From contig JAGZWV010000006.1 in NCBI GenBank assembly GCA_018378775.1, positions 3,626-67,625 on the forward strand: a stretch of DNA of 64,000 bases, written 5' to 3'. Origin of the DNA: Collinsella sp. Lineage in GTDB: Bacteria; Actinomycetota; Coriobacteriia; Coriobacteriales; Coriobacteriaceae. The notes beneath the pieces were generated by a model that saw only the letters and a list, made by a program, of their open reading frames with translations, was not told the origin of the DNA and did no database searches. Positions 1 through 8,938 of the stretch are shown piece by piece; the first letter of the stretch is position 1; each line of letters begins with the position of its first letter. The translations under genes and the position numbers were made by a program.

Positions 1-290
1 TGCTGCTGGGCAAGCCGATCGGCATCTTTGGCATGACGTTCGCCTTGGTCAAGCTCAAGGTCTGCGAGCTGCCGCACAATGTCAACTGGCACATGATTGC
101 CGGTGTGGGCATTCTGGGCGGCATCGGCTTTACCATGTCGATTCTCATCAGCGGCCTTGCCTTCCCGACGGCCCAGTTTGAGGTCCTGGCCGCCAAGGCC
201 GCCATCCTTGCCGGTTCGGTCACCGCTGCCGTGCTCGGTATGATCTACATGAGTGTGGTCTGCAAACACCTCGCGCCCAAAGACAAGTAA
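1..290 (+). CDS. nhaA: Na+/H+ antiporter NhaA, C-terminal part
   Basis: Only the last 96 or so codons are in the window; the gene begins upstream and is open from the first base. The peptide has two hydrophobic segments and the stretch GGIGFTMSILISGLAF, which is characteristic of the last transmembrane helices of NhaA sodium/proton antiporters. The family exports Na+ in exchange for protons at the inner membrane to control pH and sodium. It ends in a short charged tail and is followed 18 bases later by a good intrinsic terminator, so it closes its transcription unit. Confidence 0.85.
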   Translation, partial: LLGKPIGIFGMTFALVKLKVCELPHNVNWHMIAGVGILGGIGFTMSILISGLAFPTAQFEVLAAKAAILAGSVTAAVLGMIYMSVVCKHLAPKDK

Positions 291-307
291 AAGCATATAC
301 AAGTTTG

Positions 308-345
308 AAAACGCCGCCTGTGGACACCATCACAAGCGGCGTTTT
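308..345 (+). terminator. Intrinsic terminator after nhaA
   Basis: The arms AAAACGCCGC and GCGGCGTTTT pair perfectly around an 18-base loop. The A-rich and T-rich ends would let it act in both directions, so it may also serve the minus-strand gene at 377-631. Confidence 0.8.
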
Positions 346-348
346 AGT

Positions 349-375
349 CAATGGGGACGTTCTTAAATGACTAGG
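349..375 (+). repeat. REP-like sequence, single copy
   Basis: The sequence TGGGGACGTTCTTAAATG plus flanking ACTAG matches the outer arms of the composite repeat at 34591-34771. Here it is a single copy ending next to the stop codon of the minus-strand gene at 377-631. This kind of short intergenic repeat is typical of REP elements mobilised by REP-associated transposases; no transposase is in the window. Confidence 0.7.
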
Positions 376-376
376 T

Positions 377-631
377 TTATTCCACGGTGCCGTAGACGGC
401 GCCCCAGCCGTGGGCGGCCAAGGCGGAGTTGAGCTGGTCGCAAAGTGATTGGCGGTCGTAGTAGCCGGGCGGTAGCAGGTTGACGATTTCCATGAGGTCG
501 GGCGCCAGGTCCAAGATCTCGGCCTGTACGATGAGATCCAGGCGGTCGATGGCGCGGCGGTCGTAAAACAGCCCGTCGACCAGGCGCTGCAGGTCGCCGA
601 ATTCCTCGGCCTGAAACGATCCGTACTCCAT
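377..631 (-). CDS. Small conserved-looking protein of unknown function
   Basis: An 84-residue protein if started at the ATG at 631, which has a good GGAGGC ribosome site five bases upstream; the longer frame beginning at 661 has no such site. The sequence is acidic, with no membrane segment or recognisable motif. It has a Leu/Asp-rich middle (RLDLIVQAEILDLAPDLMEI) and a Gly/Trp-containing end (HGWGAVYGTVE), suggesting a small globular protein. It stands alone between the nhaA terminator and the aminotransferase. I do not recognise the family. Confidence 0.6.
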   Translation of the reverse strand: MEYGSFQAEEFGDLQRLVDGLFYDRRAIDRLDLIVQAEILDLAPDLMEIVNLLPPGYYDRQSLCDQLNSALAAHGWGAVYGTVE

Positions 632-781
632 AGTGCCTCCTTGGGCGCCCCACGCCGGCATGCGCGGCGATGTCGTAAATCATTGCGATGAACTTAATCT
701 ATCACGGCTTCATGCCGTTGCGGCGGTGGCGGTCTATACTTAGACGAACTGCAACGTCCCGCTTCGCGAAAGGTCGCACCC

Positions 782-2086
782 ATGCAGACGATCTACCAGA
801 AGATGGAAACCACCGAACTCGATGCCGCCATCGAGGCGCTCAAAGCCGAGGTCGCCGAGGTCAAGGCCAAGGGCCTGGCGCTCGACATGGCCCGCGGCAA
901 GCCGTCGCCCTCCCAGGTGGACATCTCTCGACCCATGCTCGATATTCTCAATGCCGACGCCGATCTGCACGACGGCAACGTCGACTGCTCAAACTACGGT
1001 TGCTTTGAGGGCATTCCCTCGGCGCGCAAACTGGCGGGGGAGTTTCTGGGTTGCCCTGCCGAGCAGACGCTCGTACTGGGTTCGTCGAGCCTTCTGATCG
1101 AGCACGATATCGCCGGCATGTTTTGGCGCTGCGGTTCGTGCGGCAGCGAGCCTTGGGAGGCTTACGAGGCCGCGCACGACGGCAAGAAGGTCAAATTCCT
1201 GTGCCCTGTTCCCGGCTACGACCGTCACTTTGGCATCACCGCCGACCTGGGCATCGAGAACGTTCCCGTCGCGATGACCGACAACGGCCCCGACATGGAC
1301 GAGGTCGAGCGCCTGGTTGCCGCCGACGACTCCATCAAGGGCATCTGGTGCGTGCCCAAGTATTCCAACCCCACGGGCATCACCTTTAGCGAGGACACCG
1401 TGCGTCGCCTGGTCGAGATGCCCACGGCCGCGCCCGATTTCCGCATCTTCTGGGACAACGCCTACTGCGTGCACGACCTGTACGACGAGACCGACGAGCT
1501 CGCCAATATCTTCGACCTCGCTCGCGCGGCGGGCACCGAGGATCGCGTGGTGGCCTTTGCCTCGACGTCCAAGATCACCTTCCCGGGCGCCGGCATCGGC
1601 TTTATCGGTGCGAGCCCCGCGGTTATCGCGGAGTTCTCCAAGCGCCTGAAGGCCGGCCTCATCAGCGCCGACAAGCTCAACCAGCTGCGTCACGTGCGTT
1701 TCCTTCCCACCATCGAGGCGGTCAAGGAGCACATGAAAAAGCATGCCGAGTTCCTGCGTCCGCGCTTTGAGGCCGTTGAGCGCAAGCTCACCGAGGGCCT
1801 GGGCGATACGGGCTGTGCCACCTGGACGCACCCCCGCGGCGGCTACTTTGTAAGCTTCGATGGTCCCGAGGGCTCGGCCCAGAAGGTCGCCGCGCTTTGC
1901 GCCGACCTGGGCGTCAAGCTCACGCCGGCTGGTGCCACCTGGCCTTATGGCAAGGACCCGCGCGACACCAACATCCGCATCGCGCCGAGCTATCCCACGG
2001 TCGAGGACCTGGAGGCCGCGCTCGATGTGCTGGTGCTGGCTGTGAAGCTTGTCGCTGCCGAGCTTGCGCGTGCCGAGCGCGCCTAA
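782..2086 (+). CDS. PLP-dependent aspartate aminotransferase, subgroup Ic
   Basis: A 434-residue fold-type I aminotransferase that would move the amino group between aspartate (or a related amino acid) and 2-oxoglutarate. The N-terminal stretch LALDMARGKPSPSQVDISR and the long insert with CGSCGSEPWEAYEAAHDGKK are features of subgroup Ic enzymes known from actinobacteria (e.g. Corynebacterium AspT). The PLP-binding lysine is K264 in the motif STSKITFPGAGIGF. A later ATG (residue 8) is an alternative start. The gene stands alone and is followed 51 bases later by the STAS gene. Substrate specificity is inferred from family only. Confidence 0.85.
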   Translation: MQTIYQKMETTELDAAIEALKAEVAEVKAKGLALDMARGKPSPSQVDISRPMLDILNADADLHDGNVDCSNYGCFEGIPSARKLAGEFLGCPAEQTLVLGSSSLLIEHDIAGMFWRCGSCGSEPWEAYEAAHDGKKVKFLCPVPGYDRHFGITADLGIENVPVAMTDNGPDMDEVERLVAADDSIKGIWCVPKYSNPTGITFSEDTVRRLVEMPTAAPDFRIFWDNAYCVHDLYDETDELANIFDLARAAGTEDRVVAFASTSKITFPGAGIGFIGASPAVIAEFSKRLKAGLISADKLNQLRHVRFLPTIEAVKEHMKKHAEFLRPRFEAVERKLTEGLGDTGCATWTHPRGGYFVSFDGPEGSAQKVAALCADLGVKLTPAGATWPYGKDPRDTNIRIAPSYPTVEDLEAALDVLVLAVKLVAAELARAERA

Positions 2087-2137
2087 CGCGCGGCTTCCCG
2101 TACTATCCGCACTTTCGATACACAAAGGAGCGTATAC

Positions 2138-2452
2138 ATGGATTTGGGTATTTCCACCAACCCCACGCCAGAGCTCTACACCATTAAGGTAACCGGCGAG
2201 ATCGATATCTCTAACGCCGATAGCCTGCGCAATGCCATCGACCTGGCGCTCGAGCAGCCCACTGAGGCCGTTGAGCTCGATTTTGCCCAGGTGAGCTACA
2301 TCGATTCGACGGGCATTGGCGTGCTCGTGGGCGCCGCGCACCACGCGGTCGACCACGGCAAGCGCTTTAGCTGCACCAATGTGCAGCCCCCGGTGATGCG
2401 CGTGGTTCAGCTGTTGGGTGTCGACCAAGAGATTTCGATCACCGCTGCATAA
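2138..2452 (+). CDS. STAS-domain anti-sigma factor antagonist
   Basis: A 104-residue single STAS domain of the SpoIIAA/RsbV type. The core motif FAQVSYIDSTGIGVLVG holds the serine that anti-sigma kinases phosphorylate in this family; unphosphorylated protein binds the anti-sigma factor and frees a sigma factor. It has a clear ribosome site (AAAGGAG) before its ATG. No kinase or sigma gene lies next to it, so its partner is elsewhere and the regulated sigma factor cannot be named. Confidence 0.85.
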   Translation: MDLGISTNPTPELYTIKVTGEIDISNADSLRNAIDLALEQPTEAVELDFAQVSYIDSTGIGVLVGAAHHAVDHGKRFSCTNVQPPVMRVVQLLGVDQEISITAA

Positions 2453-2605
2453 TCTTTGCCCCCAAAAGGGCGTGCCGTTTGGCATATGTTTGTGATGCGC
2501 TCGGACGTTTTGGCGTCCGGGCGCTATACTTGACCGAATGAATAGACGAGTTCCGGCCGAATGGCGCGGTGCGGGCTCGACTCACATCGAGCCTTGGAGG
2601 TATGT

Positions 2606-3196
2606 GTGTTTGGTATTGGAGAGGGTGAGCTCGCGATCATCGTGGTCTTCGGCTTTTTGCTGTTTGGCCCGGATAAGCTCCCACAGATGGGCCGCACGAT
2701 CGGCCGTGCCATCCGTCAGTTCCGCGAGACGCAGGAAAAGATGACGGCCGTTGTTCAGTCCGAGATTATCGATCCGGTGAGCGAGGCCGCTTCGGCCCCG
2801 GTCAAGCCCAAGAAGGCTGCTGCGACCGACGACGATTCCGATGCGGACGAGGATGCCGCCGAGACGGCAGCGCCCGCCAAGAAGGAGACCTTTGCCGAGC
2901 GTCGCGCCCGTCTTGCTGCCGAGAAGGCCGCGAGCGAGACTGCCGCCGAGGGCGAGGGTGCTGCTGAGGAGTCCGAGGCCGAGGGTGCCGAGCCTGCCGC
3001 TGCCGCTGAGCCTGTCGTCGAGCCTGAGCCTGCTGCAGAACCGGAGCCCGAGCCCGAGCCGGCAGAGCCCACGACGGCCGACCTCTACGCCCGTCGTCCC
3101 CGCAAGCGCAAGGCCGTCGTCGACCAACTTGCCCGCGAGCTCGAGGCCGAGGACGACGCCGCTGCCGCCGATGCACCGAAGGGAGGCGATGAGTAA
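2606..3196 (+). CDS. Sec-independent translocase subunit TatA/TatB
   Basis: The protein has one N-terminal membrane helix followed by an amphipathic helix (FGIGEGELAIIVVFGFLLFG, then PDKLPQMGRTIGRAIRQFR), the pattern of TatA/TatB pore subunits. I chose the GTG at 2606 because GGAGG lies five bases upstream and it gives the expected VFGIGE start; earlier starts add a non-homologous leader. Length is 196 residues, longer than usual because of a tail of about 120 residues that is very rich in Ala, Glu and Pro. Its stop overlaps the tatC start by one base, so the two are translationally coupled. Whether it works as TatA or TatB cannot be told from sequence alone; the length and the GPDKLP motif lean to TatB. 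Confidence 0.85.
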   Translation: MFGIGEGELAIIVVFGFLLFGPDKLPQMGRTIGRAIRQFRETQEKMTAVVQSEIIDPVSEAASAPVKPKKAAATDDDSDADEDAAETAAPAKKETFAERRARLAAEKAASETAAEGEGAAEESEAEGAEPAAAAEPVVEPEPAAEPEPEPEPAEPTTADLYARRPRKRKAVVDQLARELEAEDDAAAADAPKGGDE

Positions 3197-3987
3197 TGCC
3201 TATCGGACCTGCGCGCATGCCGCTCTTCGATCACCTGGGCGAGCTCCGTCGCCGCCTGACCATCGTGGTCGTGTCGGTGTTTGCCGCCGCCATCGTGCTG
3301 TATTTCGCCACGCCCGTGGTGCTCGACATCCTGGAAGACCCCATCCGCTCCTTTGTGCCGGACGGTAAGTTCTACATCACCACCACGCTCGGCGGCTTTG
3401 GCCTGCGCTTCTCGCTGGCCATCAAGATGGCCGTGGTCATGTGCACGCCCATGATCATCTGGCAGATTCTGGCATTTTTCCTGCCGGCACTGCGTCCCAA
3501 CGAGCGCAAATGGGTCGTGCCCACGGTGCTCGCCTCGACGGTGCTGTTCTTCCTGGGCGCCATCTTCTGCTATTTCATCATCATCCCGGCGGGCTTTGAG
3601 TGGCTTATCGGCGAGACCTCGGCCGTCGCCACGGCGCTGCCCGACCTGGAGAACTACGTCAACATGGAGCTGCTCTTTATGATCGGCTTTGGCGTGGCGT
3701 TTGAGCTGCCGCTCATCATCTTCTACCTGTCCGTCTTCCACATCGTGTCCTACGCGGCCTTCCGCGGCGCCTGGCGCTACGTGTACGTGGGCCTGCTTGT
3801 GGGCTCGGCTGTGATTACGCCCGACGGCTCGCCCGTTACGCTGGGCCTCATGTATGGTGCCCTGCTCTCGCTCTACGAGATTTCGCTCGCCATTGCCCGC
3901 GTGGTCATTACCGCGCGCGAGGGCAAGGAGGGCTTGTTTGTGAGCCGTCTGGACCTGTTCTCGGACGATGAGGACGACGAGGAGTAA
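3196..3987 (+). CDS. tatC: Sec-independent protein translocase TatC
   Basis: A 263-residue integral membrane protein with about six hydrophobic helices. The N-terminus MPLFDHLGELRRRL is the classic TatC signature, the cytoplasmic region that recognises the twin-arginine signal peptide, and FELPLI lies in the conserved fourth-helix region. TatC with TatA/B moves folded, often cofactor-bearing proteins across the membrane. It overlaps the preceding tat gene by one base (TAATG) and is followed six bases later by hypA. That spacing suggests one operon, sensible if a Tat substrate is a nickel enzyme. Confidence 0.95.
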   Translation: MPIGPARMPLFDHLGELRRRLTIVVVSVFAAAIVLYFATPVVLDILEDPIRSFVPDGKFYITTTLGGFGLRFSLAIKMAVVMCTPMIIWQILAFFLPALRPNERKWVVPTVLASTVLFFLGAIFCYFIIIPAGFEWLIGETSAVATALPDLENYVNMELLFMIGFGVAFELPLIIFYLSVFHIVSYAAFRGAWRYVYVGLLVGSAVITPDGSPVTLGLMYGALLSLYEISLAIARVVITAREGKEGLFVSRLDLFSDDEDDEE

Positions 3988-3993
3988 ATCGGT

Positions 3994-4350
3994 ATGCACG
4001 AGGTTGGCATTGTCAACGGCATACTCGATACAGTGATTCGCGCGGCGCGTGGGGCGGGGGCCTCGCGCGCCGTTTTGGTAACGCTGCGTATCGGGGATAT
4101 GACCGAAGTTGTGCGCGAGGCGCTCGACTTTGCGTGGGAGACATTTCGCGATGAGGACCCGCTCACGCGGGGCTGCGAGCTTGCCGTGGAGGAAGTCCAT
4201 CCACAAAGCGAGTGTCTGGACTGCGGGGAGGTCTTTGAGCACGATCGCTTCCATTGCCGCTGTCCCCAATGTGGCGGCGCCAACGTGCGTCTGCTGCACG
4301 GCCGCGAGCTCGACATCGCAAGTATCGAAATCGAAACCCCCGACGATTAG
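3994..4350 (+). CDS. hypA: Hydrogenase nickel incorporation protein HypA
   Basis: A 118-residue nickel metallochaperone. The family's nickel ligands at the extreme N-terminus are present (MHE, His2). The zinc site has two CxxC pairs, C74-C77 and C90-C93. HypA delivers Ni to the large subunit of [NiFe] hydrogenases together with HypB. The gene starts six bases after tatC and hypB follows 55 bases downstream. No hydrogenase structural gene or other hyp gene is present, so the target enzyme must be encoded elsewhere. Confidence 0.92.
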   Translation: MHEVGIVNGILDTVIRAARGAGASRAVLVTLRIGDMTEVVREALDFAWETFRDEDPLTRGCELAVEEVHPQSECLDCGEVFEHDRFHCRCPQCGGANVRLLHGRELDIASIEIETPDD

Positions 4351-4405
4351 CCCGCTAGCCATCTGGTGATGGGGTATAAAGGGGCCAAAGTAAGGAGTGC
4401 CGAGT

Positions 4406-5089
4406 ATGGCTGAGAAAACGATTGATATCGCGTCGCCGATTCTGTCGCGCAACGAGCGCCTGGCAGATCAGCTGCGACAGCGATTTAAAGAGACAAACAC
4501 CTATGTGATCAATGTGCTGTCGAGCCCCGGTTCGGGCAAGACCACCACGATCCTGGGCACCAACGAGCGCCTGCGCGACAAGGCTGGCCTGCGCTGTGCC
4601 GTCATCGAGGGCGATATTGCCTCGGATGTCGACGCCATCACCATGAAGGAAGCCGGCATGCCCGCCATCCAGATCAACACGGGTGGCCTGTGCCACCTCG
4701 AGGGCAACATGATCATGGAGGCCGTTGACGCGTTCGACCAGGCCGTCGGTCTGGAGAACATCGACGTCATCTTTATCGAAAACGTGGGCAACTTGGTCTG
4801 CCCGGTCGACTTTGACCTGGGTGAGAACCTGTCCATCATGATTCTCTCGGTGCCCGAGGGCGACGACAAGCCCATCAAGTACCCGGGCATCTTCCAGCAC
4901 GCCGGCGCGCAGCTGCTCAATAAGGTCGACGTGGCCCCGGCTTTCGATTTTGACATGGATAGGTATACTAAGACACTCGATGACCTCAATCCGCAGGCGC
5001 CGCGGTTTGCCGTGAGCGCGCGCAAGGGCGAGGGCATGGATGCCTGGTGCGATTGGCTCATCGGGCAGATCGAGCAAGCAAGGGCGTAA
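4406..5089 (+). CDS. hypB: Hydrogenase nickel incorporation GTPase HypB
   Basis: A 227-residue SIMIBI-class GTPase that powers nickel insertion with HypA. The P-loop is SSPGSGKTTT (K45), followed by the switch motif EGDIASD and the metal-binding Cys-His pair in GGLCHLEGN. ENVGNLVCP is a family signature. I chose ATG 4406, eight bases after AAGGAG, over an in-frame GTG at 4397. The N-terminal His-rich nickel store and CCxxC motif found in some HypB proteins are absent. Part of the tat-hypAB cluster. Confidence 0.92.
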   Translation: MAEKTIDIASPILSRNERLADQLRQRFKETNTYVINVLSSPGSGKTTTILGTNERLRDKAGLRCAVIEGDIASDVDAITMKEAGMPAIQINTGGLCHLEGNMIMEAVDAFDQAVGLENIDVIFIENVGNLVCPVDFDLGENLSIMILSVPEGDDKPIKYPGIFQHAGAQLLNKVDVAPAFDFDMDRYTKTLDDLNPQAPRFAVSARKGEGMDAWCDWLIGQIEQARA

Positions 5090-5143
5090 ATCGGCCGCCA
5101 TACGGGCGGGCGTAGCCGCAGAGACACGAGATAGGAGCCTCTT

Positions 5144-7723
5144 TTGAAGCTCATCATCGCCGAGAAAAATGACGCCGCGCGTCAGATTGCCGAGCGGCTG
5201 TCCACGGGTAAGCCCAAAAAGGACAAGGTGTACAACACCGCAATCTACCGTTTTGAGTGGAAGGGCGAGGAGTGCGTGACCATCGGCCTGGCTGGTCACA
5301 TCCTTGCGCCCGATTTTTGCGACAGCGTGCTGTTCGATAAAAAGCTGGGCTGGTATTCGGTTACCGAGGACGGCGAGATGCTACCGGCCGACATGCCCGA
5401 TGGCCTGGCACGCCCGCCCTACGACACCAAACGCAAGCCGTTTCTTGCCGACGGCATCTCCATCAAGGGCTGGAAGCTCGAGAGTCTGCCGTATCTCACC
5501 TGGGCACCCGTCATTAAGCTGCCGGCCGAGAAGGAACTCATCCGCTCGCTTAAGAACCTCGCCAAAAAGTCCGACAGCGTCATCATCGCCACGGACTTCG
5601 ATCGCGAGGGCGAGCTGATCGGTTCGGACGCCCTCAACAAGGTGCGCGAGGTGGCGCCCGACTTGCCGGTCGCTCGCGCCCAGTATTCTTCGTTTACCAA
5701 GGCCGAGATCACGCAGGCCTTCGATAACCTTGTCTCGCTCGACCAGAACCTGGCCGACGCCGGCGAGAGCCGTCAGCACATCGACCTCATTTGGGGTGCG
5801 GTGCTCACGCGCTACCTGACGCTCGCCAAGTTTGGCGGCTTTGGCAACGTGCGTTCCGCCGGCCGCGTGCAGACGCCGACGCTTGCCCTGGTGGTCGAGC
5901 GCGAACGCGAGCGCATGGCGTTTGTGCCCGAGGACTATTGGCAGATTCGCGGCATGGGCGCCGCGCAAGGCGCTGCCGAGGACGATCGCTTTAAGATCGC
6001 GCACAAGACGGCGCGCTTTACCGACAAGGATGCTGCTGAGACGGCGTACGGTCACGTTGACGGTGCCAAGACGGCAACCGTCGCCGCGGTGACCAAGCGC
6101 TCGCGCAAGCAGCAGCCGCCCACGCCGTTTGCGACCACCTCGCTGCAGGCTGCCGCCGCAGCCGAGGGTATCTCGCCTGCGCGTACCATGCGCATCGCCG
6201 AGTCCCTCTACATGGCGGGCCTCATCAGCTACCCGCGTGTCGACAATACCGTATACCCCGCGACGCTTGATCTGGGCGCTGTGGTGAGTGACCTTGCAAA
6301 GATCAACCCGGCGCTGGCGCCCGTGTGCAAAAAGGTCCTCGCCGGCCCCATGAAGCCCACGCGCGGCAAGGTCGAGACCACCGACCACCCGCCTATCTAT
6401 CCCACGGGCGAGGGCGATCCGTCCACGCTCGACGGCGGCCAGCGCAAGCTCTACGACCTCATCGCCCGCCGCTTCCTAGCGACGCTTATGGGTCCCGCGA
6501 CCATCGAAAACACTAAGCTCGAGCTCGACGTGAACGGCGAGTCGTTCGTGGCTTCGGGCGATGTGCTCGTGACCCCGGGTTTCCGCGAGGCGTACCCGTA
6601 CGGACTCAAGCGCGACGAGCAGATGCCGCCGCTTGAGCAGGGCGATACGGTCGACGTATTCGACATTAAGCTCGAGGCCAAGCAGACCGAGCCGCCCGCG
6701 CGCTACAGCCAGGGCAAGCTCGTGCAGGAGATGGAGAAGCGCGGCCTGGGCACCAAGTCCACGCGCGCGAGCATCATCGAGCGCCTGTACGCCGTGCGCT
6801 ATCTCAAAAATGATCCCGTTGAGCCGAGCCAGCTGGGTATCGCCATCATCGATGCGCTGTCGCAGTTTGCCCCGCGCATCACGAGCCCCGATATGACCAG
6901 CGAGCTCGACGGCGACATGACCCGTGTGGAGCGCGGCGAGGATACCGAAGAGCATGTCGTGATGCACTCGCGCGCGCTGCTGGCTGGCGTGCTCGACGAG
7001 CTGCTCAAGCACACGCAGGAGCTGGGCGACGCCATCAGCGACGCCGTCACGGCCGATGCGCGCGTGGGAGCTTGCCCCAAGTGCGGCAAGGACCTGGTTA
7101 TGAAGACGAGCGCCAAGACCCGTGGCAGCTTCATTGGCTGCATGGGCTGGCCCGACTGCGATGTGACCTATCCGGTGCCGAGCGGCGTCAAGGTGAGTCC
7201 GCTCGAGGGCGAGGCGGCCGTGTGCCCCGAGTGCGGCGCGCCGCGCATTAAATGCCAGCCGTTCCGTCAGAAGGCTTTCGAGATCTGCGTGAACCCCACG
7301 TGCCCCACCAACTACGAGCCCGACCTTAAGGTGGGCGAGTGCAAGGTGTGCGCCGAGGCCGGACGCCATGGCGACCTGATCGCGCACAAGAGCGAGAAGA
7401 GCGGCAAGCGCTTTATCCGCTGCACCAACTACGATGACTGCGGCGTGAGCTATCCTCTGCCGGCGCGCGGTAAGCTCGAGGCGACGGGTGAGACCTGCCC
7501 CGAGTGCGGCGCTCCCATCGTGGTGGTCAACACGGCGCGCGGCCCGTGGCGCATCTGCGTGAACATGGACTGCCCGACCAAGGAGAAAAAGCCGGCCCGC
7601 GGCCGCAAGACCACGACCAAGGCGAGCACGGCAAAGAAGACCACGGCGGCCAAGAAGACGACGGCTAAGAAAGCCACTGCCGCCAAGAAGACGACTACCA
7701 AAAAGACCGCTGCCGACAAGTAA
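5144..7723 (+). CDS. topA: Type IA DNA topoisomerase with four C-terminal zinc ribbons
   Basis: An 859-residue type IA topoisomerase that relaxes negative supercoils. The Toprim domain begins at the N-terminus (KLIIAEKNDAARQIAERL) and carries the metal-binding TDFDREGELIG. The nicking tyrosine is Y363 in GLISYPRVDN. Four Cys4 zinc ribbons follow from about residue 640 to 810 (CPKCGKD, CPECGAP, CKVCAEA, CPECGAP). The last 40 residues are a Lys/Ala/Thr-rich DNA-binding tail. The start is a TTG at 5144 with TAGGAGCC just upstream and the homologous MKLIIAEK right after. The N-terminal style resembles archaeal-type enzymes rather than E. coli TopA. Confidence 0.92.
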   Translation: MKLIIAEKNDAARQIAERLSTGKPKKDKVYNTAIYRFEWKGEECVTIGLAGHILAPDFCDSVLFDKKLGWYSVTEDGEMLPADMPDGLARPPYDTKRKPFLADGISIKGWKLESLPYLTWAPVIKLPAEKELIRSLKNLAKKSDSVIIATDFDREGELIGSDALNKVREVAPDLPVARAQYSSFTKAEITQAFDNLVSLDQNLADAGESRQHIDLIWGAVLTRYLTLAKFGGFGNVRSAGRVQTPTLALVVERERERMAFVPEDYWQIRGMGAAQGAAEDDRFKIAHKTARFTDKDAAETAYGHVDGAKTATVAAVTKRSRKQQPPTPFATTSLQAAAAAEGISPARTMRIAESLYMAGLISYPRVDNTVYPATLDLGAVVSDLAKINPALAPVCKKVLAGPMKPTRGKVETTDHPPIYPTGEGDPSTLDGGQRKLYDLIARRFLATLMGPATIENTKLELDVNGESFVASGDVLVTPGFREAYPYGLKRDEQMPPLEQGDTVDVFDIKLEAKQTEPPARYSQGKLVQEMEKRGLGTKSTRASIIERLYAVRYLKNDPVEPSQLGIAIIDALSQFAPRITSPDMTSELDGDMTRVERGEDTEEHVVMHSRALLAGVLDELLKHTQELGDAISDAVTADARVGACPKCGKDLVMKTSAKTRGSFIGCMGWPDCDVTYPVPSGVKVSPLEGEAAVCPECGAPRIKCQPFRQKAFEICVNPTCPTNYEPDLKVGECKVCAEAGRHGDLIAHKSEKSGKRFIRCTNYDDCGVSYPLPARGKLEATGETCPECGAPIVVVNTARGPWRICVNMDCPTKEKKPARGRKTTTKASTAKKTTAAKKTTAKKATAAKKTTTKKTAADK

Positions 7724-7800
7724 CCGAGCACATATCCGAGCACATATAGACGCGGCGGGGCCGGGCACGCAAATGCAAATGCGCGCCCGGCCCCACTTCT

Positions 7801-7867
7801 AAGTTGCGGTGAAATAGGGACTGTTTTTGCTGGCAAAAGGCCTAATTAATCCCTATTTCACCGCAAG
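7801..7867 (+). repeat. Palindromic repeat family B, copy 1
   Basis: Arms TTGCGGTGAAATAGGGA and TCCCTATTTCACCGCAA pair over 17 bases around a 30-base loop. The same arms recur at 8939-9007 and 59170-59238 with unrelated loops. This copy lies between the convergent ends of topA and the zinc-ribbon gene and could also terminate transcription. Confidence 0.85.
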
Positions 7868-7886
7868 TTTTGATCAGTTGTTGGGA

Positions 7887-8870
7887 TTACTTCACCTCGA
7901 CGGGCTTGGCGCCGGGATAGCGGTCCTCAAAGTCCTGACGGTACTTGTTGCTGTTGGTTCCCGGCTCGTTGTCGCGTGCCAGCGGCGCCACGATTTCGTC
8001 CTTATGGTCCGCGGGCTTTGCGTACTTTAGGTTGATCTCCCAGGCATCGCAGATCGCGTCGATGCGGTTGTCCAGGTCGTCATACAGGGCAACGATGTCT
8101 TTCCAGGAACTGTAGTTCTTAGAGCTCATGGGGACATCCAGGTCCTCGACGATATCGTAGTACTGCTCGATGGTGTCTTCCGTGCGCTCGGCGACGTCGG
8201 CGAGATTTTGACGGGCGGTGCGATCTTCTGCCAGATAGCTGCCATTGAACGCCTCTGCGCAGGCACGGACCTGGCTATCGAGATCTTCGAGCAGATCGTA
8301 GTATTCGCTCAGGCGACGGTAGAGGTTCTGCTCGGAGAGCGTTGCTTCGCTGCCATCCTCGTCGTCATCGTCATCATCGTCGTACAGGCTGTTGGGATCG
8401 CCGAGAGGCTTTAGGTCATCGTCGTCGACGTCATGGTGCAGCTTAGCTACCTCGGCAGTCGTCTGCGTGGCGGCGTTGTCGAAAGGCTTGATCACAAAGA
8501 AAACGACCAGGGCGATGATGATTGCCACCAGCACAACGATAACGGCGATAAGCGGCCCGGTGCCGCTCTTTTTGGGGGCGGGGGTCTGTGGCGAAGCGGG
8601 CGCGTATGCGGGAGCCGGCTCCTGTTGGGACGAGCCGCTCGCGACGGGTATGCGCTGCGTGGTCTCGACGGCCGCGGGGCCTGCGGCGGGGTCGGGGCGA
8701 TAGGCGAGGGGGTCGTCCGCCTTGGCTTGCGGCGTATCGAGGGAGCCGGTCTGCTCAAACGCGGGTTGGCCATTGCTTGCGGTTGTCTGCTCAACGGGTG
8801 CACCGCATGAGGTGCAGAACTTGGCATCATCTGCAAGAAGCTTGCCGCACGAGGCACAATACCGAGACAT
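7887..8870 (-). CDS. Zinc-ribbon membrane-anchored protein of unknown function
   Basis: A 327-residue protein beginning with a double-CxxC zinc ribbon (MSRYCASCGKLL, then KFCTSCGAP). A Pro/Ala/Ser-rich linker and one membrane helix (GPLIAVIVVLVAIIIALVVF) near residue 120 follow. The remaining 180 residues are probably outside the cell. They carry a run of seven aspartates and helical sequence. This layout (cytosolic zinc ribbon, single helix, extracellular domain) is common in Firmicutes and Coriobacteria, but the function is unknown. Start chosen at 8870, with AGGAG five bases upstream, rather than the longer frame from 8888. The gene is bracketed by two copies of repeat family B. Confidence 0.8.
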   Translation of the reverse strand: MSRYCASCGKLLADDAKFCTSCGAPVEQTTASNGQPAFEQTGSLDTPQAKADDPLAYRPDPAAGPAAVETTQRIPVASGSSQQEPAPAYAPASPQTPAPKKSGTGPLIAVIVVLVAIIIALVVFFVIKPFDNAATQTTAEVAKLHHDVDDDDLKPLGDPNSLYDDDDDDDEDGSEATLSEQNLYRRLSEYYDLLEDLDSQVRACAEAFNGSYLAEDRTARQNLADVAERTEDTIEQYYDIVEDLDVPMSSKNYSSWKDIVALYDDLDNRIDAICDAWEINLKYAKPADHKDEIVAPLARDNEPGTNSNKYRQDFEDRYPGAKPVEVK

Positions 8871-8938
8871 TGCCACTCCTTTCGCCACATTTCAATGCAA
8901 TACGACGATTATACCCAGCGTCCAAAATTCCCCATCAT

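Noticed and set aside
989..2485. 498-residue minus-strand reading frame
   Set aside because: Runs across the aminotransferase and STAS genes on the opposite strand and has no recognisable domain.
3994..5089. Hydrogenase gene cluster
   Set aside because: Only hypA and hypB are present; there are no structural subunits or other hyp genes.
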